A stretch of 64,000 nucleotides of DNA from Paraspadella gotoi (GCA_051294375.1 CM119264.1:31066135-31130134); one strand, 5' to 3'; numbered from the stretch's first letter, positions 34,600 through 45,874 are shown. A program made the numbers and translations. Notes: a model not told the origin generated them from the sequence alone.

Positions 34600-35339
34600 G
34601 TGTTTGTTCTGTTCCTCGCGCAGAGAACTCTTGTCTGGGTGCGGGGAACTCAAAGGAAGTTCAGGGTCGAGATGCAGACCTTCAAAGGTGCGGATTAAAG
34701 GTTCAGATCTCTTAGTAATAATCATTTCAGTTTAAAATCAAAAATGAATTGGAAATTAATTTTTACGAAAATTATTTCTGTTCATCTCGAGCACGAAAAG
34801 TCAATTTGCATAAAACTAAATTCAAAATTTATGAGCAGAAGAAATTTGTTTCTTTTTTTCATTTTTGTGTCTTAAGGAATTTTAGTTGTTTTTTTGTTTT
34901 GTTTTAATTTTAAACGAGTTTTCTGCTAAAGTTTACCCCGAAGCTACGATAAAAATGGTTCATGATTAAATTTTAAATTATCCCAAATATATTCGTTAAA
35001 ATTTCATTTATCTTTTTTTTAATTTTCCATCTTTAATCTTTAATCTTTAATCTTTAATCTTTAATCTTTAATCTTTAATCTTTAATCAAATTCTTTTTCA
35101 GTTTCTTCCATGAATTCAACTTCCGCCGACCAAAATCTTTCTACATCCGCGGTTCAATGCTTACCCACATCCGGGGACCACGTTTTCTCCTCATCCGTGG
35201 ACCACGGTTTCCCCACATCTGGGGACCACGGTTTCCCCACATCCGGGGACCACGGCTTCCCCACATCCGGGGATTCCCGATCGCCCGACGTTTCGCCATT
35301 GTCCTTTGATCGATCTTCGCCTTTTAGGTACAAGCAGGG

Positions 35340-35394
<55 letters not shown>

Positions 35395-36479
35395 TCATTC
35401 AGTCAATCAAATCATTCAGTCAATCAAATAATTCAGTTAATTAANNNNNNNNNNNNNNNNNNNNNNNNAACCAATCCAGCGACGTTTCTGCCGTCAACGG
35501 CGTCTCCTCCGTATTACCCTCGTCGGCTGCTGCATCCACCGCCTCCGCTGCTGCCGCGACCTCTCCTGCCGCTGCTCCCGCCGCGGCGTCGGCCTCGAGG
35601 GGCGAAGCCAAAGTCGAGAGTCAAAATGGAGCGAGAGATGCGTCGCTAGAGGGACTGGGTAAGTTTAGGGTGAGGTCGGAGTTGAAGGGCGAAGTGAGGT
35701 CGGGGCGGGGGAGAGGTGAGGTCGGAATTGTGTAAGGAGTGAGGTCGGGATGGGGGTGAAGCGAGTTTGGAGTTGGTTGGAGGTGAGGTTGGAGTAGGGG
35801 GCCGAAGGTCAGGGCTGGGGTAAAGTAAGGTTGGAGTTGTGGAAAGTGAGGTTAGAGTTGTGGAAAAGTAAGGTTGGAGTTGTGGAAAAGTAAGGTCGGA
35901 GATGAGGAAAAGTTCGGAGGTGTGGAAAAGTGAGGTCGGAGATGTAGAAAAGTAAGGATAGAGTTGTGGAAAAGTAAGGTCGGAGTTGTGAAAAAGTGAG
36001 GTCGTCGTTTGAGGGTAGGTTGGACGAAATGAGGTTAGTTGGGGATTTTTGGATTGGGATAGATGATTCTCTCGTTCTTGAAATCTGAGCGTTGCAACGC
36101 GTCGCAGAGCATAGCAACGCGTAGCATTGAAATGCAATAGCATGCTAAGAAATGCAATTGAATTATATTAATCGCCGTGAGAAAGTTCTCACTAGGGAAA
36201 TAAAATTTTTATTCAACTTTCACTAATTTAATGAATCGTCAGACTCAAACTGGTTTCTAGTGTTATTAAACTTATTGTTGACTTAAGTTGTTTGTTTGTT
36301 AATAATAATGTCACGCTGCTCATCAAAATTGACATTTATTGTCATTTTAAAATTTAATATTATTAAACTTGATTCCGAATATTGAAAACGAAAATCTCAG
36401 AAAAAAAAATATAGATTTGATTCCACTGAATAATCGCACGAAAATGCGATCACGAAGTTGAATTTTTTTTCGCTAAAAA

Positions 36480-36543
<64 letters not shown>

Positions 36544-36661
36544 TGATTTTTTTCGATTCGGCCTCCCCTGACGATTTTCCTGTGTCGTAGTTTTTCGTCT
36601 TGAGCCGAAACGAATTTTTTGAGCTCAAAAAAAGTTTTTAGAGTTCAAGATCTCTCTCTTT

Positions 36662-36741
<80 letters not shown>

Positions 36742-39700
36742 ACTCTGTCTCTCAAACACACACACAAATTCTGCTGGTTTCACGATCCTAAAACCGAAGT
36801 CATTTTTTTTCTTCGAAACAAAACAGAAAAACAGCGAAGAACAAAAAAAAAAAAAAAAAAACGAAACAAGGAAGAAAAATCAAGGATAAAAAAAACAACA
36901 ATAATAAATACAAAACGTTAATTAAAAAAATAAATATTTTTATCGAGACACAATATTTTTTTCATTTCATTTCTAACTTTATTCCTACGAATTTTTTATT
37001 TTGATTCAACATCCGGAGAGACATTCACAACAACAACAACGACAATGACAACATCAACAACTTCAACAACTCCAGCACCTCCAACATCATCCTCAAACGA
37101 ATCCATCCAGATGTCGCTCAAGGTTTTGACGATCGCTCGTCAAAATTCATCGCTCGAGGCCAAAGACGAGGATGATGCGGCGCCCATGAGTCCAGTCGGT
37201 CAGATGAGAAGGAACAACTTTCTCAACAGGGTAAGGGAATTTAATCAAGGGTAAGTTATGGAATGAGAGGTAAGGAACGGATTTTGAAAGAGCGATTAAA
37301 TTTGTTGTTTAGTATTTTTGCCGTTTAGGTATTTAGTCATGAATAATACTAATAAGTAAGATTTCATACAAGGGAATGATGGTGTTGTAGCTAAAAAGAA
37401 TAAAGGTTGAAAATAAAATCCAATAAATCCAATAAATCTAATAAATCTAAAAGCAATAAAACTACATACTCTGTATCACTGTTTTATCTATAACCTTCCC
37501 TGGGACATCTGTACCACTATGTACCCATTTATAACCTTTATATCCTTAATCTTTATATTTTTTGTAACCCTATCCCAATCTATAAACTTCACCCCATTTA
37601 TAACCATCTCTTGCCATCTGTACCCCATTTTACCATATATAACAAATTAACTATCTTTACCAGGGTCGCCGCGCCAGCTACGTCCAGACAAAAAGCGCCA
37701 TCCGTGTAGTCTGCACTGAAGAGTCGATTGGCAATGGGAAAGTGGAAATCAGCTTTGACTGGGGACTCGGCTCCAGTAGCCCTAGGAGCAGTCCCGTACT
37801 TGGTAAAGGAGCAGATGGTAGTAGATTGGACTGATTGTAGGAGCATTGACTGGGGACTCGGACTCGGAGCAGTCCCGTTTTTGGTAGGGGAGCAGTAGCT
37901 CTAGGAGCAGAAAGTAGGACAGCAACAGGAGTAGTGGAAAGATAATTGCCCCTGAACTTGTGGAATTTATGGCGATTTGGGGTCATTATGATAGTTTTGT
38001 GATAGATGCAGCTGGTATTGTGACAGTAGTTTATTTTCTCGACGGAACTTACTTATATTCCTGACCATTTCGCAGGCGACCGTAATCGAGTTCGCCGTGG
38101 CAGCATATTAGCGCCGGCGCCGTCGCAATCCGTCGCAGCGCCGCTAACGCTGCCGGCTGCTGCTCCTGCGGAAGCGGTGACGTCGCGTCTGGAGGCGGAG
38201 GAGCTGCAGCAAACTGTTCTGCCGCGAAAAGAGTCGAAGCTGGAAAGACTCGTGAAACAGGAATCGAGACTGATCTTGGATGATGCGGAAGGTGGGAGTT
38301 GTGGAAAAGAGGAGGATGGTAGTTGGGGGTTGTGGAAAATGAGTTGTGAAAAAAAACCAGATTGTGGAACAGAGATGTAGAAAATACTTTGTTGAAAAAG
38401 GCATGGTCGTTGGGGGACGTGGAAAGCGGTGGAAAGTTGTGAAAAGGTGAATGAGGGATGTGAAAAATCAGTTGTGGAAAGTCGATTTGTGGAAAAGTTG
38501 GGAGAGTACACGGGAGATGTGGAAAATTAGTTGTGGAAAGTCGATTTGTGGAAAAGTTGGGAGAGTACACGGGAGATTTGGAAAATGAGTTGGGGAAACA
38601 CAAGATGATGGTGGAATATGTGGAAAATAAGTTGTGGAAAGAGAGATGAAAAGAAAAGACTTTCTTTTTTTTTCTTTTTTTTTTATCATCCGACTTCTTA
38701 CGCCTTTGAAGCTGAAACCGTCTCGACTGGAGTCGAATCACAAAGCAGCATCCCTGACGACAGCAGCGGCGGCGGCGGCGGCGGCAGCAGCTTTAAATCT
38801 GAAGGACAAGACGACTCAGATTCGATTATCACTTTTATCTGTAGCGATGATGTGATGAAAATCGCTGTTGCGTTGGAATCGACGGAAGAAGGAGAAGGTT
38901 ATTGAGATTTTTATAAATCTTAAATCTTAAATCTTAAATTTTTACTTCTTAATGTCTTATTCCGTTAGTCTCTTATTCCTAAATCCCAATTTGTATGTTT
39001 GAACAATCTAAATCCCCAATCCAATTATCTCATTTTAAATATTAAACCTTAGCCCTGAATCTTATTCCTAAATCTTGATCTAAAACAATCATAAAAATAA
39101 ATCTTTAAATTTATTTTAAATCTCCTATCTAAATCTTAAATTCAGATCTAAATTTTAAATCCTAATTCTGAATCCTAATTTGAAACCTATCCCATATTCT
39201 CAAATCTTAAACCTTTAAATCCCAAATCTCTAAATCTCTAAATCCCAAACTTAAATCTCTAAATCCCCAAATCTCTAAATTTCCAAATCTCTAAATCCCA
39301 AATCTAAAATCTCTAAGTTCCCAAAATTCTAAATCTCTAAATCTCCAAATCTCTCAATCTCTAAATTCCCAATCTCTAAATTCCAAATCCCCAAATCTCT
39401 AAATCCCAAATCTCTTAATCTCTAAATCCCCAAATCTTAAACCCCCCCCTTAAAGCCAAATACCTCGTCGTCGTTGGACCCAAAGATTCCAACGAGAACG
39501 TGATTCTCGGACTCACGTTTCGCCGGAAATCTTTGTCTCTCGGCGTCATCATCCGGATTTATGCCGAGAGCGAAATCACGCTGCATGACGACGGTGAGAC
39601 GTCATTTACGGTATCGGTGATGCGGATGATGCTGTGAGGTTAACAGCGACGAATTAAAAATAAATTAGCCCTCAATTCTGTACATATTAAAAATTCTGAC

Positions 39701-42172
39701 CACGTAAACGCGAACAAAAAAATAGGCGGGGTGATCTTCCAATCCTTCGTGAACCACCCTGGACGAGCCACTTCAGCCCCTCTCATCTTCAAGCCCGTCT
39801 CCGTCTTCACGATGTGGTCCTTCATTCAAATCGTCAACAATTTGATCGCGAAAGCGAGAGAGAGAAACGTTTACTTGGGCAACGCCCCTTTTGGCTGGAC
39901 CAAATATTACGAAGAAAGACTTACTACGGACAAAGTTTTGTTAAAGGTTGGGTCCGGGGGCCATATTATATAATTTAATTTTTTTAATATTTTTTAAACG
40001 TGATCAATTTTTACTCATAGGTCCATCAAAAGAAGACTTATAAAGAAAATTCTATCAAAATAATGAAAAATTATCTAAACTACTACTATATGTAAATTAG
40101 ATTAAAGATTAAAAAAATCTGCTACATTCAAAATTAAATCCAGAATTAGTTCACTGGGTTAAAAATTAGGTTAAATAGCAGCAGGTTAAAGATTAGTTTA
40201 GGGATTAAGTTGTAAAGTTAAAAGATACGGTTAAAGAATACGGTTTGAGATTAGGAACTAGGTTAAAGATTAAGTGTTTAAGGTAATTAGTTGAAATATC
40301 AACATTAAGTTAAAGTTATGGGATTATGGCGCAGAAAACGGGCGTTTTTTCAAAATAGAGCCAATTTATAGCACGAGGGTGTTGAGTTTGTAAACGTGCT
40401 AACCGTGCCCCTATTTTCTTTTTCATTCATGGATCCTGTCTTCTCGCTCAAAAAAACAAGGAATGGAATCTGATGCCAGACATTTTCTCTCAAGCTCGAT
40501 CATCCATTGAAGACAAAGTTGATGATCACAGTGTAGAGCACAACATCCGGGTTGGACTCAGAGACATTATGACAAGCGGGTAGGCACTACATCCGGGTTG
40601 GACTCAGAGACATTATGACCAGAGGGTTGATTTAAGTTTTTGAGAGAGAAATATTTTTGAAACATTTTTAAATTTACTGAGCGTTAAATCTCCCTATTTT
40701 CTTTTTTTAACCATAAACTTGTTTTTTTAAGTTGTTTTTTTTTACATCTTTGTGTCTAAAATTTTTATTTTTCAATTTTATAGGTTTAGAATATTTAGTT
40801 TCCAATTTTTTAAGCCTTAAATATCAGTTTTCAATTTTATAAATATAATATATTCAGTTATCCACACTATCTTTGTTTTTAAACATCTAATCTTTTTTTA
40901 AATTTATTACTCTCTATTTTTTTTACCATCAAACATCCACAAAAAAGTGAAGTGGACTTGGACGAAGTCTCCACACGAGAACTCCGCCTTCTGCTCGAAA
41001 AGAGGCTCCATCGTGACCTGCGATCCTTCAAGTCTTTCGTCGACGACGAGATGCTCAACATCCTCGGACAATTGGACTCGCCCTCGGAGATCCTGCCCGA
41101 CTTCCTCTTTCTTGGATCCGAGTGGAACGCGTCCAACCTCGAGGTGGTTCGGACGAAGGGGGTTTTAAGAGGGGGTGGTAGTTTGGTGGAGGGAGATGGT
41201 GGACGAGCGATTTGGTGGGTTCGAAGAAGAGGCTCGTCTCTGTCTGAGCAGTTAATTGCGTTATAAATCGTTTTTCAAAACAATGATAGGCGTACTCATA
41301 AATAATTAATAAATAATAGTAGTCTTTTCCAAGTGGCAATTGATTTCTTTCCCTGTCTCGAGTCTTTAACCTTTTGACAAATTTACTCGTTTAATTACAG
41401 AAACCAGATTCTCTTTTACAAAGTGAACTTCAGTCGAAGTAGAATAAAATACAAAGGAATTAACGGGTATTGGTGAAACATGAACGATCAATCGATATTT
41501 ACCCGGTTGCCATAGGAACTGACCAACAATGGAGTCAGCCACATCATGAACATGGCCAAAGAGATCGACAACTTTTTCCCTGGGATCCTCGATTATTACA
41601 ACGTGAGAGAATATGACGTGGAAAATACGAACCTTTTAAAGTATTGGCACGAAACCAGCAAGTATTTGGAAAAAGTAAGTTAATTTTTTTAAATTAAGTC
41701 CTTCTATAATATATTATAAATATTATTTAACCAAATTAAAAGCTATGACAATTGATTTAAACTGTTAAAATATATTACACATTTTTATTCTTAATATTTT
41801 TTCCTTACTTTTGTACATTTTCTATTTTATTTTCCTCGGCTACATTTCCATCTGCAATTCATTACAGATTGCATCTGTTCTTCCCCATCTCTTCTTCAGG
41901 TAGAAGTCTCAGGCGGACGATGCCTCGTCCATTGCAAAAAGGGCGTCTCGCGATCGGCAGCCACAGTGATCGCCTTTCTCATGAAGTCGCGTCGATGGTC
42001 GGCACAGTGCGCTTACGAATTCGTCAAAGAGAGAAGAGACGTCGTGAGACCAAACAATGGATTCCTGAGACAATTGGAAACCTTCGAAGGAATTCTCAAT
42101 GCGTCGAGCAATAGACTCAGTTTTAAGACGAGACGGAGCGGTGTGGTTGAAGAAGAAGGGGAGAGGGAGTGA
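31246..42172 (+). CDS. ssh: Slingshot-type cofilin phosphatase gene, intact copy
   Basis: Dual-specificity phosphatase that in known animals dephosphorylates cofilin/ADF and so controls actin turnover in the cytoplasm. Exons are about 31246-32401, 35102-35327, 35480-35658, 37019-37230, 37664-37802, 38076-38291, 38712-38897, 39456-39593, 39726-39946, 40461-40579, 40948-41143, 41516-41674 and 41900-42172, with every junction in matching phase. From ATG 37045 the product is 610 residues; including upstream exons from ATG 32134 it is 843. Signature blocks are the SSH N-terminal PH-like region (IFKPVSVFTMWSFIQ), the DEK-C-like module (VSTRELRLLLEKRL), LGSEWNASNLEELTNNGV and the catalytic loop HCKKGVSRSA. 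The protein ends only about 25 residues after the catalytic domain, so the long C-terminal tail of vertebrate and fly Slingshots is absent. The three most 5' exons are low-complexity and rest on phase alone. Confidence 0.92.
31383..31530 (+). repeat. 30-bp tandem repeat (GTLSPHRTVP)n
   Basis: About five units of ggaactctatctcctcacag plus aactgttccc. In the favoured frame each encodes GTLSPHRTVP. The minus strand is also open across it, an effect of the 30-base period. Confidence 0.9.
32402..33480. other. Intronic sequence, AT-rich with CT/GA repeats
   Basis: Contains (CT)n at about 32975-33020, (GA)n at about 33110-33150 and a GAG/GAA-rich tract at 33310-33420. No exon was seen. Confidence 0.5.
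33486..33755 (+). repeat. TTGTCGG/TTGTCCG satellite
   Basis: Seven-base units (ttgtcgg, ttgtccg) with occasional 6- or 8-base variants fill about 270 bases. All six frames are open because the unit contains no stop. A second array lies at 42713-42940 at the matching position of the duplicated block. Confidence 0.95.
34319..34600 (+). repeat. (GTC)n trinucleotide repeats
   Basis: GTC repeats at about 34319-34352 and 34540-34597. A short exon-like stretch (about 34624-34687, acceptor cctcgcgcag) follows, but its phase does not fit the next exon. Confidence 0.9.
35031..35088 (+). repeat. (CTTTAAT)n heptamer repeat
   Basis: About eight perfect 7-base units directly before the polypyrimidine tract of the acceptor at 35100-35101. 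Confidence 0.95.
35102..35327 (+). CDS. Upstream Slingshot exon with TSGDHGFP repeats (tentative)
   Basis: Acceptor tctttttcag at 35092-35101. The frame begins MNSTSADQNLSTSA after three codons and then has 8-9 residue repeats (TSGDHGFP). Donor AG|GTACAA is at 35328 in phase 2, matching the next acceptor. Membership in ssh rests on phase. Confidence 0.5.
35333..35468 (+). repeat. (AATC)n repeat and 24-N gap
   Basis: Tetranucleotide repeats from about 35339 to 35444, then N bases 35445-35468, inside the short intron between two tentative exons. Confidence 0.95.
35480..35658 (+). CDS. Upstream Slingshot exon, Ala/Ser-rich (tentative)
   Basis: Acceptor ccaatccag at 35471-35479 and donor G|GTAAGT at 35659. 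The frame selected by phase reads SDVSAVNGVSSVLPSSAAAS and is Ala-rich, ending VESQNGARDASLEGL. It is low-complexity, but codons and splice sites agree. Confidence 0.5.
36481..36740 (+). repeat. (CT)n microsatellites
   Basis: CT runs at 36481-36538 and about 36649-36740, separated by tttttgattttttt and ggcctcccctgacg sequence. Non-coding. Confidence 0.95.
37019..37230 (+). CDS. ssh: Slingshot exon with candidate start ATG 37045
   Basis: Donor AGG|GTAAGG at 37231, phase 0. ATG 37045 opens a Thr/Ser-rich stretch (MTTSTTSTTPAPPTSS) and ends MRRNNFLNR. The frame is open upstream to 36934. An acceptor AG at 37017-37018 would join exon 35480-35658 in correct phase, although its pyrimidine tract is weak. 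So ATG 37045 may be a start or an internal Met. Confidence 0.65.
37664..37802 (+). CDS. ssh: Slingshot exon (N-terminal region)
   Basis: Acceptor ctttaccag at 37655-37663 and donor G|GTAAAG at 37803. Encodes GRRASYVQTKSAIRVVCTEE and onward to a Ser-rich end. It lacks the LSESFF-VKGAAL block usual at this point in other Slingshots, so this end of the protein is divergent. Confidence 0.65.
38076..38291 (+). CDS. ssh: Slingshot exon (Ala-rich linker)
   Basis: Acceptor catttcgcag at 38066-38075, donor G|GTGGGA at 38292. Encodes GDRNRVRRGSILAPAPSQSV, then TSRLEAEELQQTVLPRKESK and a charged helix. Phase 1 at both ends. Confidence 0.65.
38712..38897 (+). CDS. ssh: Slingshot exon, Gly/Ser run then SSH N domain
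   Basis: Acceptor AG at 38710-38711, donor G|GTTATT at 38898 (weak). A GGC run encodes poly-Gly. The end (ICSDDVMKIAVALES) aligns with the RCEDRIKLAVRLES block of vertebrate Slingshot. Confidence 0.8.
38915..39450 (+). repeat. Degenerate AAATCTCTAAATCCC repeat in intron
   Basis: The intron is filled by imperfect 7-15 base repeats of aaatctctaaatccc type. Non-coding. Confidence 0.85.
39456..39593 (+). CDS. ssh: Slingshot exon (SSH N domain)
   Basis: Acceptor after poly-C/T at 39454-39455, donor G|GTGAGA at 39594. Encodes KYLVVVGPKDSNENVILGL and GVIIRIYAESEITLHDDG, matching the conserved YMVVV ... ENILLGVDF ... LRLWSDTKIHLDGDG region of Slingshots. Confidence 0.9.
39726..39946 (+). CDS. ssh: Slingshot exon (IFKPVSV block)
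   Basis: Acceptor AG at 39724-39725, donor AAG|GTTGGG at 39947. Contains IFKPVSVFTMWSFIQIVNNL and YYEERLTTDKVLLK, nearly superimposable on the family sequence IFKPVSVQAMWSAL. Confidence 0.92.
40461..40579 (+). CDS. ssh: Slingshot exon (EWNLMPD block)
   Basis: Begins EWNLMPDIFSQARSS and ends NIRVGLRDIMTSG. The family has EWNAMQD ... IKAKLRSIMMSQ here. Acceptor caag at 40457-40460; donor GTAGGC at 40580 in phase 2. Confidence 0.85.
40545..40625 (+). repeat. Tandem duplication across an exon-intron junction
   Basis: The segment acatccgggttggactcaga plus gacattatgac occurs at about 40544-40574 and again at about 40590-40620. The first copy ends at the used donor; the second lacks a good donor (gggttga). 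It is also present in the second Slingshot copy at about 49930-50010. Confidence 0.9.
40948..41143 (+). CDS. ssh: Slingshot exon (DEK-C-like module and phosphatase start)
   Basis: Encodes EVDLDEVSTRELRLLLEKRL, then FVDDEMLNILGQLDSPSEIL and LFLGSEWNASNLE. This is the DEK-C-like helical module followed by the first strand of the phosphatase domain. Donor GAG|GTGGTT is weak but gives an exact family join (SNLE-ELTNNGV). Confidence 0.92.
41516..41674 (+). CDS. ssh: Slingshot exon (phosphatase domain, middle)
   Basis: 53 codons in phase 0, from ELTNNGVSHIMNMAKEIDNF to ETSKYLEK. Contains the INxxxEIDNFFPG block and REYDVENTNLL with the general-acid-loop region, typical of dual-specificity phosphatases of this family. 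Confidence 0.93.
41900..42172 (+). CDS. ssh: Slingshot last exon with catalytic HCx5R loop
   Basis: Acceptor ttcttcag at 41892-41899. Encodes CLVHCKKGVSRSAATVIAFL with the nucleophile Cys and Arg of the HCx5R signature, then the VRPNNGFLRQL block, and stops at TGA 42170-42172 after a short Arg/Glu-rich end. Confidence 0.95.
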   Translation, partial: VEVSGGRCLVHCKKGVSRSAATVIAFLMKSRRWSAQCAYEFVKERRDVVRPNNGFLRQLETFEGILNASSNRLSFKTRRSGVVEEEGERE

Positions 42173-42382
42173 GGGAGGGAGAGAGAGGAAGAAGGGGAGG
42201 GGGAGTAAGGGAGGGAGAGGGGGAGAAGAAGAAGAGGAGGGGAAAGGTAGACGAGGAGGAAAAAGAATTGGGAAGGAAAACCAAAGACTTTCTATTATTT
42301 TTTAGACTAAAACGTGAAATATTTTATTGTGAAAGTTTTGTTATTTTGTCCATGAATTTTGTCTTCGTCATTTTTTCTTCTA

Positions 42383-42388
42383 AATAAA
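42383..42388 (+). promoter_or_regulatory. Polyadenylation signal of Slingshot
   Basis: AATAAA 211 bases after the stop, in an AT-rich 3' region following a purine-rich stretch. Confidence 0.55.
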
Positions 42389-42515
42389 TTTTTATTAAAA
42401 AAAATTATATTTGTTTCCTTAATTTAATGAAAACTAGAAAAAATTAATCAATTCAAATTGGCTTTTTTTCCTCATCTACATTCAAAAATATCCTGTTTCA
42501 AAAAAAAAAAAAAAA

Positions 42516-42562
42516 NNNNNNNNNNNNNNNNNNNNNNNNNNNNNNNNNNNNNNNNNNNNNNN
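42516..42562. other. Assembly gap (47 N)
   Basis: Separates the first Slingshot block from sequence that resembles the region 3' of the second block (aactccataaatccattaac), so contig ends overlap here. Confidence 0.98.
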
Positions 42563-42679
42563 TTATGCTTCTGTATGTACTGAATTCGAAATAAAATGCA
42601 TATATTAACTCCATAAATCCATTAACCCATTAACCCATTAACCGCTTTCTTTCTCCTTGTTTTTTCTTTTTTGTCGGTA

Positions 42680-43856
42680 AGAACCGGCGAATGGCACGTA
42701 ATCAGTGGGTCGGTTGTCCGTTGTCGGTTGTCCGGTTTGTCGTTTGTCAGTTTGTCCGTTGTCGGTTGTCGTTGTCCGTTGTCGTTGTTCGGTTGTCGTT
42801 TGCCGTTGTCGGTTGTCGGTTTGTCGTTGTCGGTTTGTTCGGTTTCGGTTGTCCGTTGTCCGTTGTCGGTTGTGCCGTTGTCGGTTGTCGGTTGTCGGTT
42901 GTCCGTTTGTCGGGTTTGTTGTCGGTTGTCCGGTTTGTACGGGTATGTCCAGGTGTGTCTCAAAGAAATTTCGGATGCGATGATTTAGTGTCTCATATGA
43001 AAAGGAAGAGATAGCTGGAAAGTGAAAATAGTGAGTTAGGAGATTCTTCCGTTTGCCAAAAGCACTCACCATTTTTTTTTAATGTGTTTAAAATTATTTT
43101 GTACATCTTAATGATAAATTTGTAATTTGTGTACTCAATGACTCAATAACCCGATCTGACTTAGCCCTAAATAAACTAAGTCTTTAAAGCTTGATCTTAA
43201 CCAAGAACATTAACCGATTAAATTCTTAATTGATAATTATTAACCATAACCTCTAACCTTAAACTGTAAAGTCCTTTACCATTAGTCGTTATATGGGGCA
43301 TTCCTGAGAAAATAAGGCCGATGAAATGGGTGCAGTTCTGGAGAAAATAAGGCCCAAAGTTTGAAACCTCAAATCTTCAAACTATCAATCATACAATCAA
43401 TCAAATCCGTTCACCAACCACCATACCTTGTGATTAAACCGTCCGTACGTCCCGTCCATCATCATTTTCAAATCTCTCATTCCATCGTCTCGTTCGTTTC
43501 TTTGACGTGAAGAACATTGTTTTTAATTAACTCAATGTATTTTTTTTCTTTTTTTTTTTTAATAGCAAGGGAATCGAGGTTTTAGTTTGTTTCTTTTAAA
43601 TCGTCGTTAGTCGTCGTCGTTCGTGTCGTCGTTTCAAGATTCGAGTAAAACTCAGACGTTCGCGTCATAGAACATAAGAGATAAAACTTAAAAAAAAAAA
43701 ATAATAAACATTACTTTGTGGTCCTTGGGGTCCTCGCGCCTTCCCTCCTCATCCTCCTCCTCCTCCTCTTTACCTCTTCCTCTAGCTCAACATTTATCCA
43801 TCAAAGAGGGTTACAAGACTTATAAGGTAAAAAGTCGTCCGTCGCGTCGTGCGTGT

Positions 43857-43892
<36 letters not shown>

Positions 43893-45810
43893 GGTTTTGT
43901 TCTGTTTCCTCGCGCAGAGAACTCTGTCTGGGTGGCGGGGAACTCAAAGGTACGTTCACGGGTCGAGATGCCAGACGCTTGCAAAGGGTGCGGATTAAAG
44001 GTTCAGTATCTCTTTACGTAGATAATCATTGATCAGTTTAAAATCAAAAATGATATTGGAAAATTAATTTTTACGAAAATTATTTCTGTTCATCTCGAGT
44101 CACGAAAAGATCAATTTTGGCATAAAACTAAATTCGAAAATTTATGAGGCAAAGAAATTTGTTCTTTTTTCAATTTTTGTGTCTTAAGGAATTTTTAGTT
44201 TGTTTTTTTTTGTTTTGTTTTAATTTTAAACTGAGTTTTCCTGCTAAATTTACACCCGAAGCTACGAATAAAAATGGTTCATGATTAAATTTTAAATTAA
44301 TCCTAAATATATCTCGTTAACAATTATCAATTTACTTTTTTTTTTATTTTCCATCTTTAATCTTTAATCGTTATAATCTTTAATCTTTAATCTTAATCTT
44401 TATCTTTAATCAAATTCTTTTTCAGTTTCTTCATGAAATTCAACTTCCGCCGCCACCAAAATCTTTCTAACATCCGCGGTTCAATCTTACTGCCAATCCG
44501 GGGAGCGCACGTTTTCTCCTCATCCGTGAACGCACGGTTTTCCCCACATCTGGGACCAACGGTTTCCCCACATCCGGGACCTCCATGCGGCTTCGCCAAT
44601 CCGGGGATTCCCGATCGCCCGACGTTTCGCCATTGTTCCTTTGATCGATTCTTCGCCTTTTAGTACAAGCAGGGATCAATCAATCAATAATCAATCAATC
44701 ACAATCAATCAATCAATCAAATCATTCCATCATGCATGATCAATCAAAATAATTCAGTTAATTAATCACTCAATTCAATCAACATTCAATCCTATATCCA
44801 GCGACTTGTTTCTCTGCCGTCCAACGGCGTCTCCTCCGTATTACCCTCAGTCGGCTGCTGCATCCACCGCCTCCGCTGCTTGCACGCGACCTCTCCTGCC
44901 GCTGCTCTGTCCCGCCGCGGGGCAGGTCGGCCTCGAGGGGCGAAGCGCAAAGTCGAGAGTCAAGAGAATGGCGAAAGCATGCGTCGCAGAGGGACTGGGT
45001 TAAGTTTTAGGTTGAGGTCGGAGTTGAAGGGCGGAAGTGAGGTCCGGGGCGGGAGAGAGGTGAAGGGTCGGAATTGTGTAAGGAGTGAAGGTGGGATGGG
45101 GGTAAGCGAGTTTGGAGTTGTTGGAGGTAGGGGCGAGGTAGGGCTGGGAAAGTAGGGGAGTTCCCGTGAATCGAGGTTACAGGTGTGGTGGAAAAGTAAG
45201 GTTGGAGTTGTGAAAAGTTAAGGTCGGAGATGAGGAAATACGGGTCGGAGGTTGTGGAAAAGTAGGTCCGGGAGATGTTAGAATAGTAAGGATAGAGTTG
45301 TGGAAAGTAAGGTCGGAGTTGTGACAATGTGAGGCGGCGTTTGAGGGTAGGTTGGACGAAATGAGGTTAGTTGGGGATTTTTGGATTGGGATAGATGATT
45401 CTCTCGTTCTTGAAATCTGAGGCGTTGCAACGCGTCGAAAGCATAGCACCGTAGCATTGAATGCAATAGCATGCTAAGAAAATGCAATTGAATTATAATT
45501 ATTCGCCGTAAGAAAGTTCTCACCTAGGAAATAAAATTTTTTATTCAACTTTCACTAATTTAATGAATCGTCAGACTCAACTGGTTTCTTAGTGTTCATT
45601 AAAACTTATTGTTGACTTAAGTTGTTTGTTTGTTAATAATCTGTCACCTTGCTCGTCAAATTGACATTTATTGTCATTTTAAAATTAATATTATTAAACT
45701 TGATTCCGAATTGATTGAAAACGAAAATCTCTCAGAAAAAAATATATGAGATTTGATTCCACTGAATAATCGCACGAAAAAATGCGATCACGAAGTTGAA
45801 TTTTTTTTCG

Positions 45811-45874
<64 letters not shown>

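Noticed and set aside
34624-34687. Possible small exon after acceptor cctcgcgcag
   Set aside because: Open in one frame and followed by GTGCGG, but its phases do not fit both neighbouring tentative exons.
35646-36143. 165-codon minus-strand frame rich in Thr, Ser, Pro and Phe
   Set aside because: It is the complement of ggtcggagttgtggaaaag-type degenerate repeats in an intron; the duplicated block breaks it with indels.
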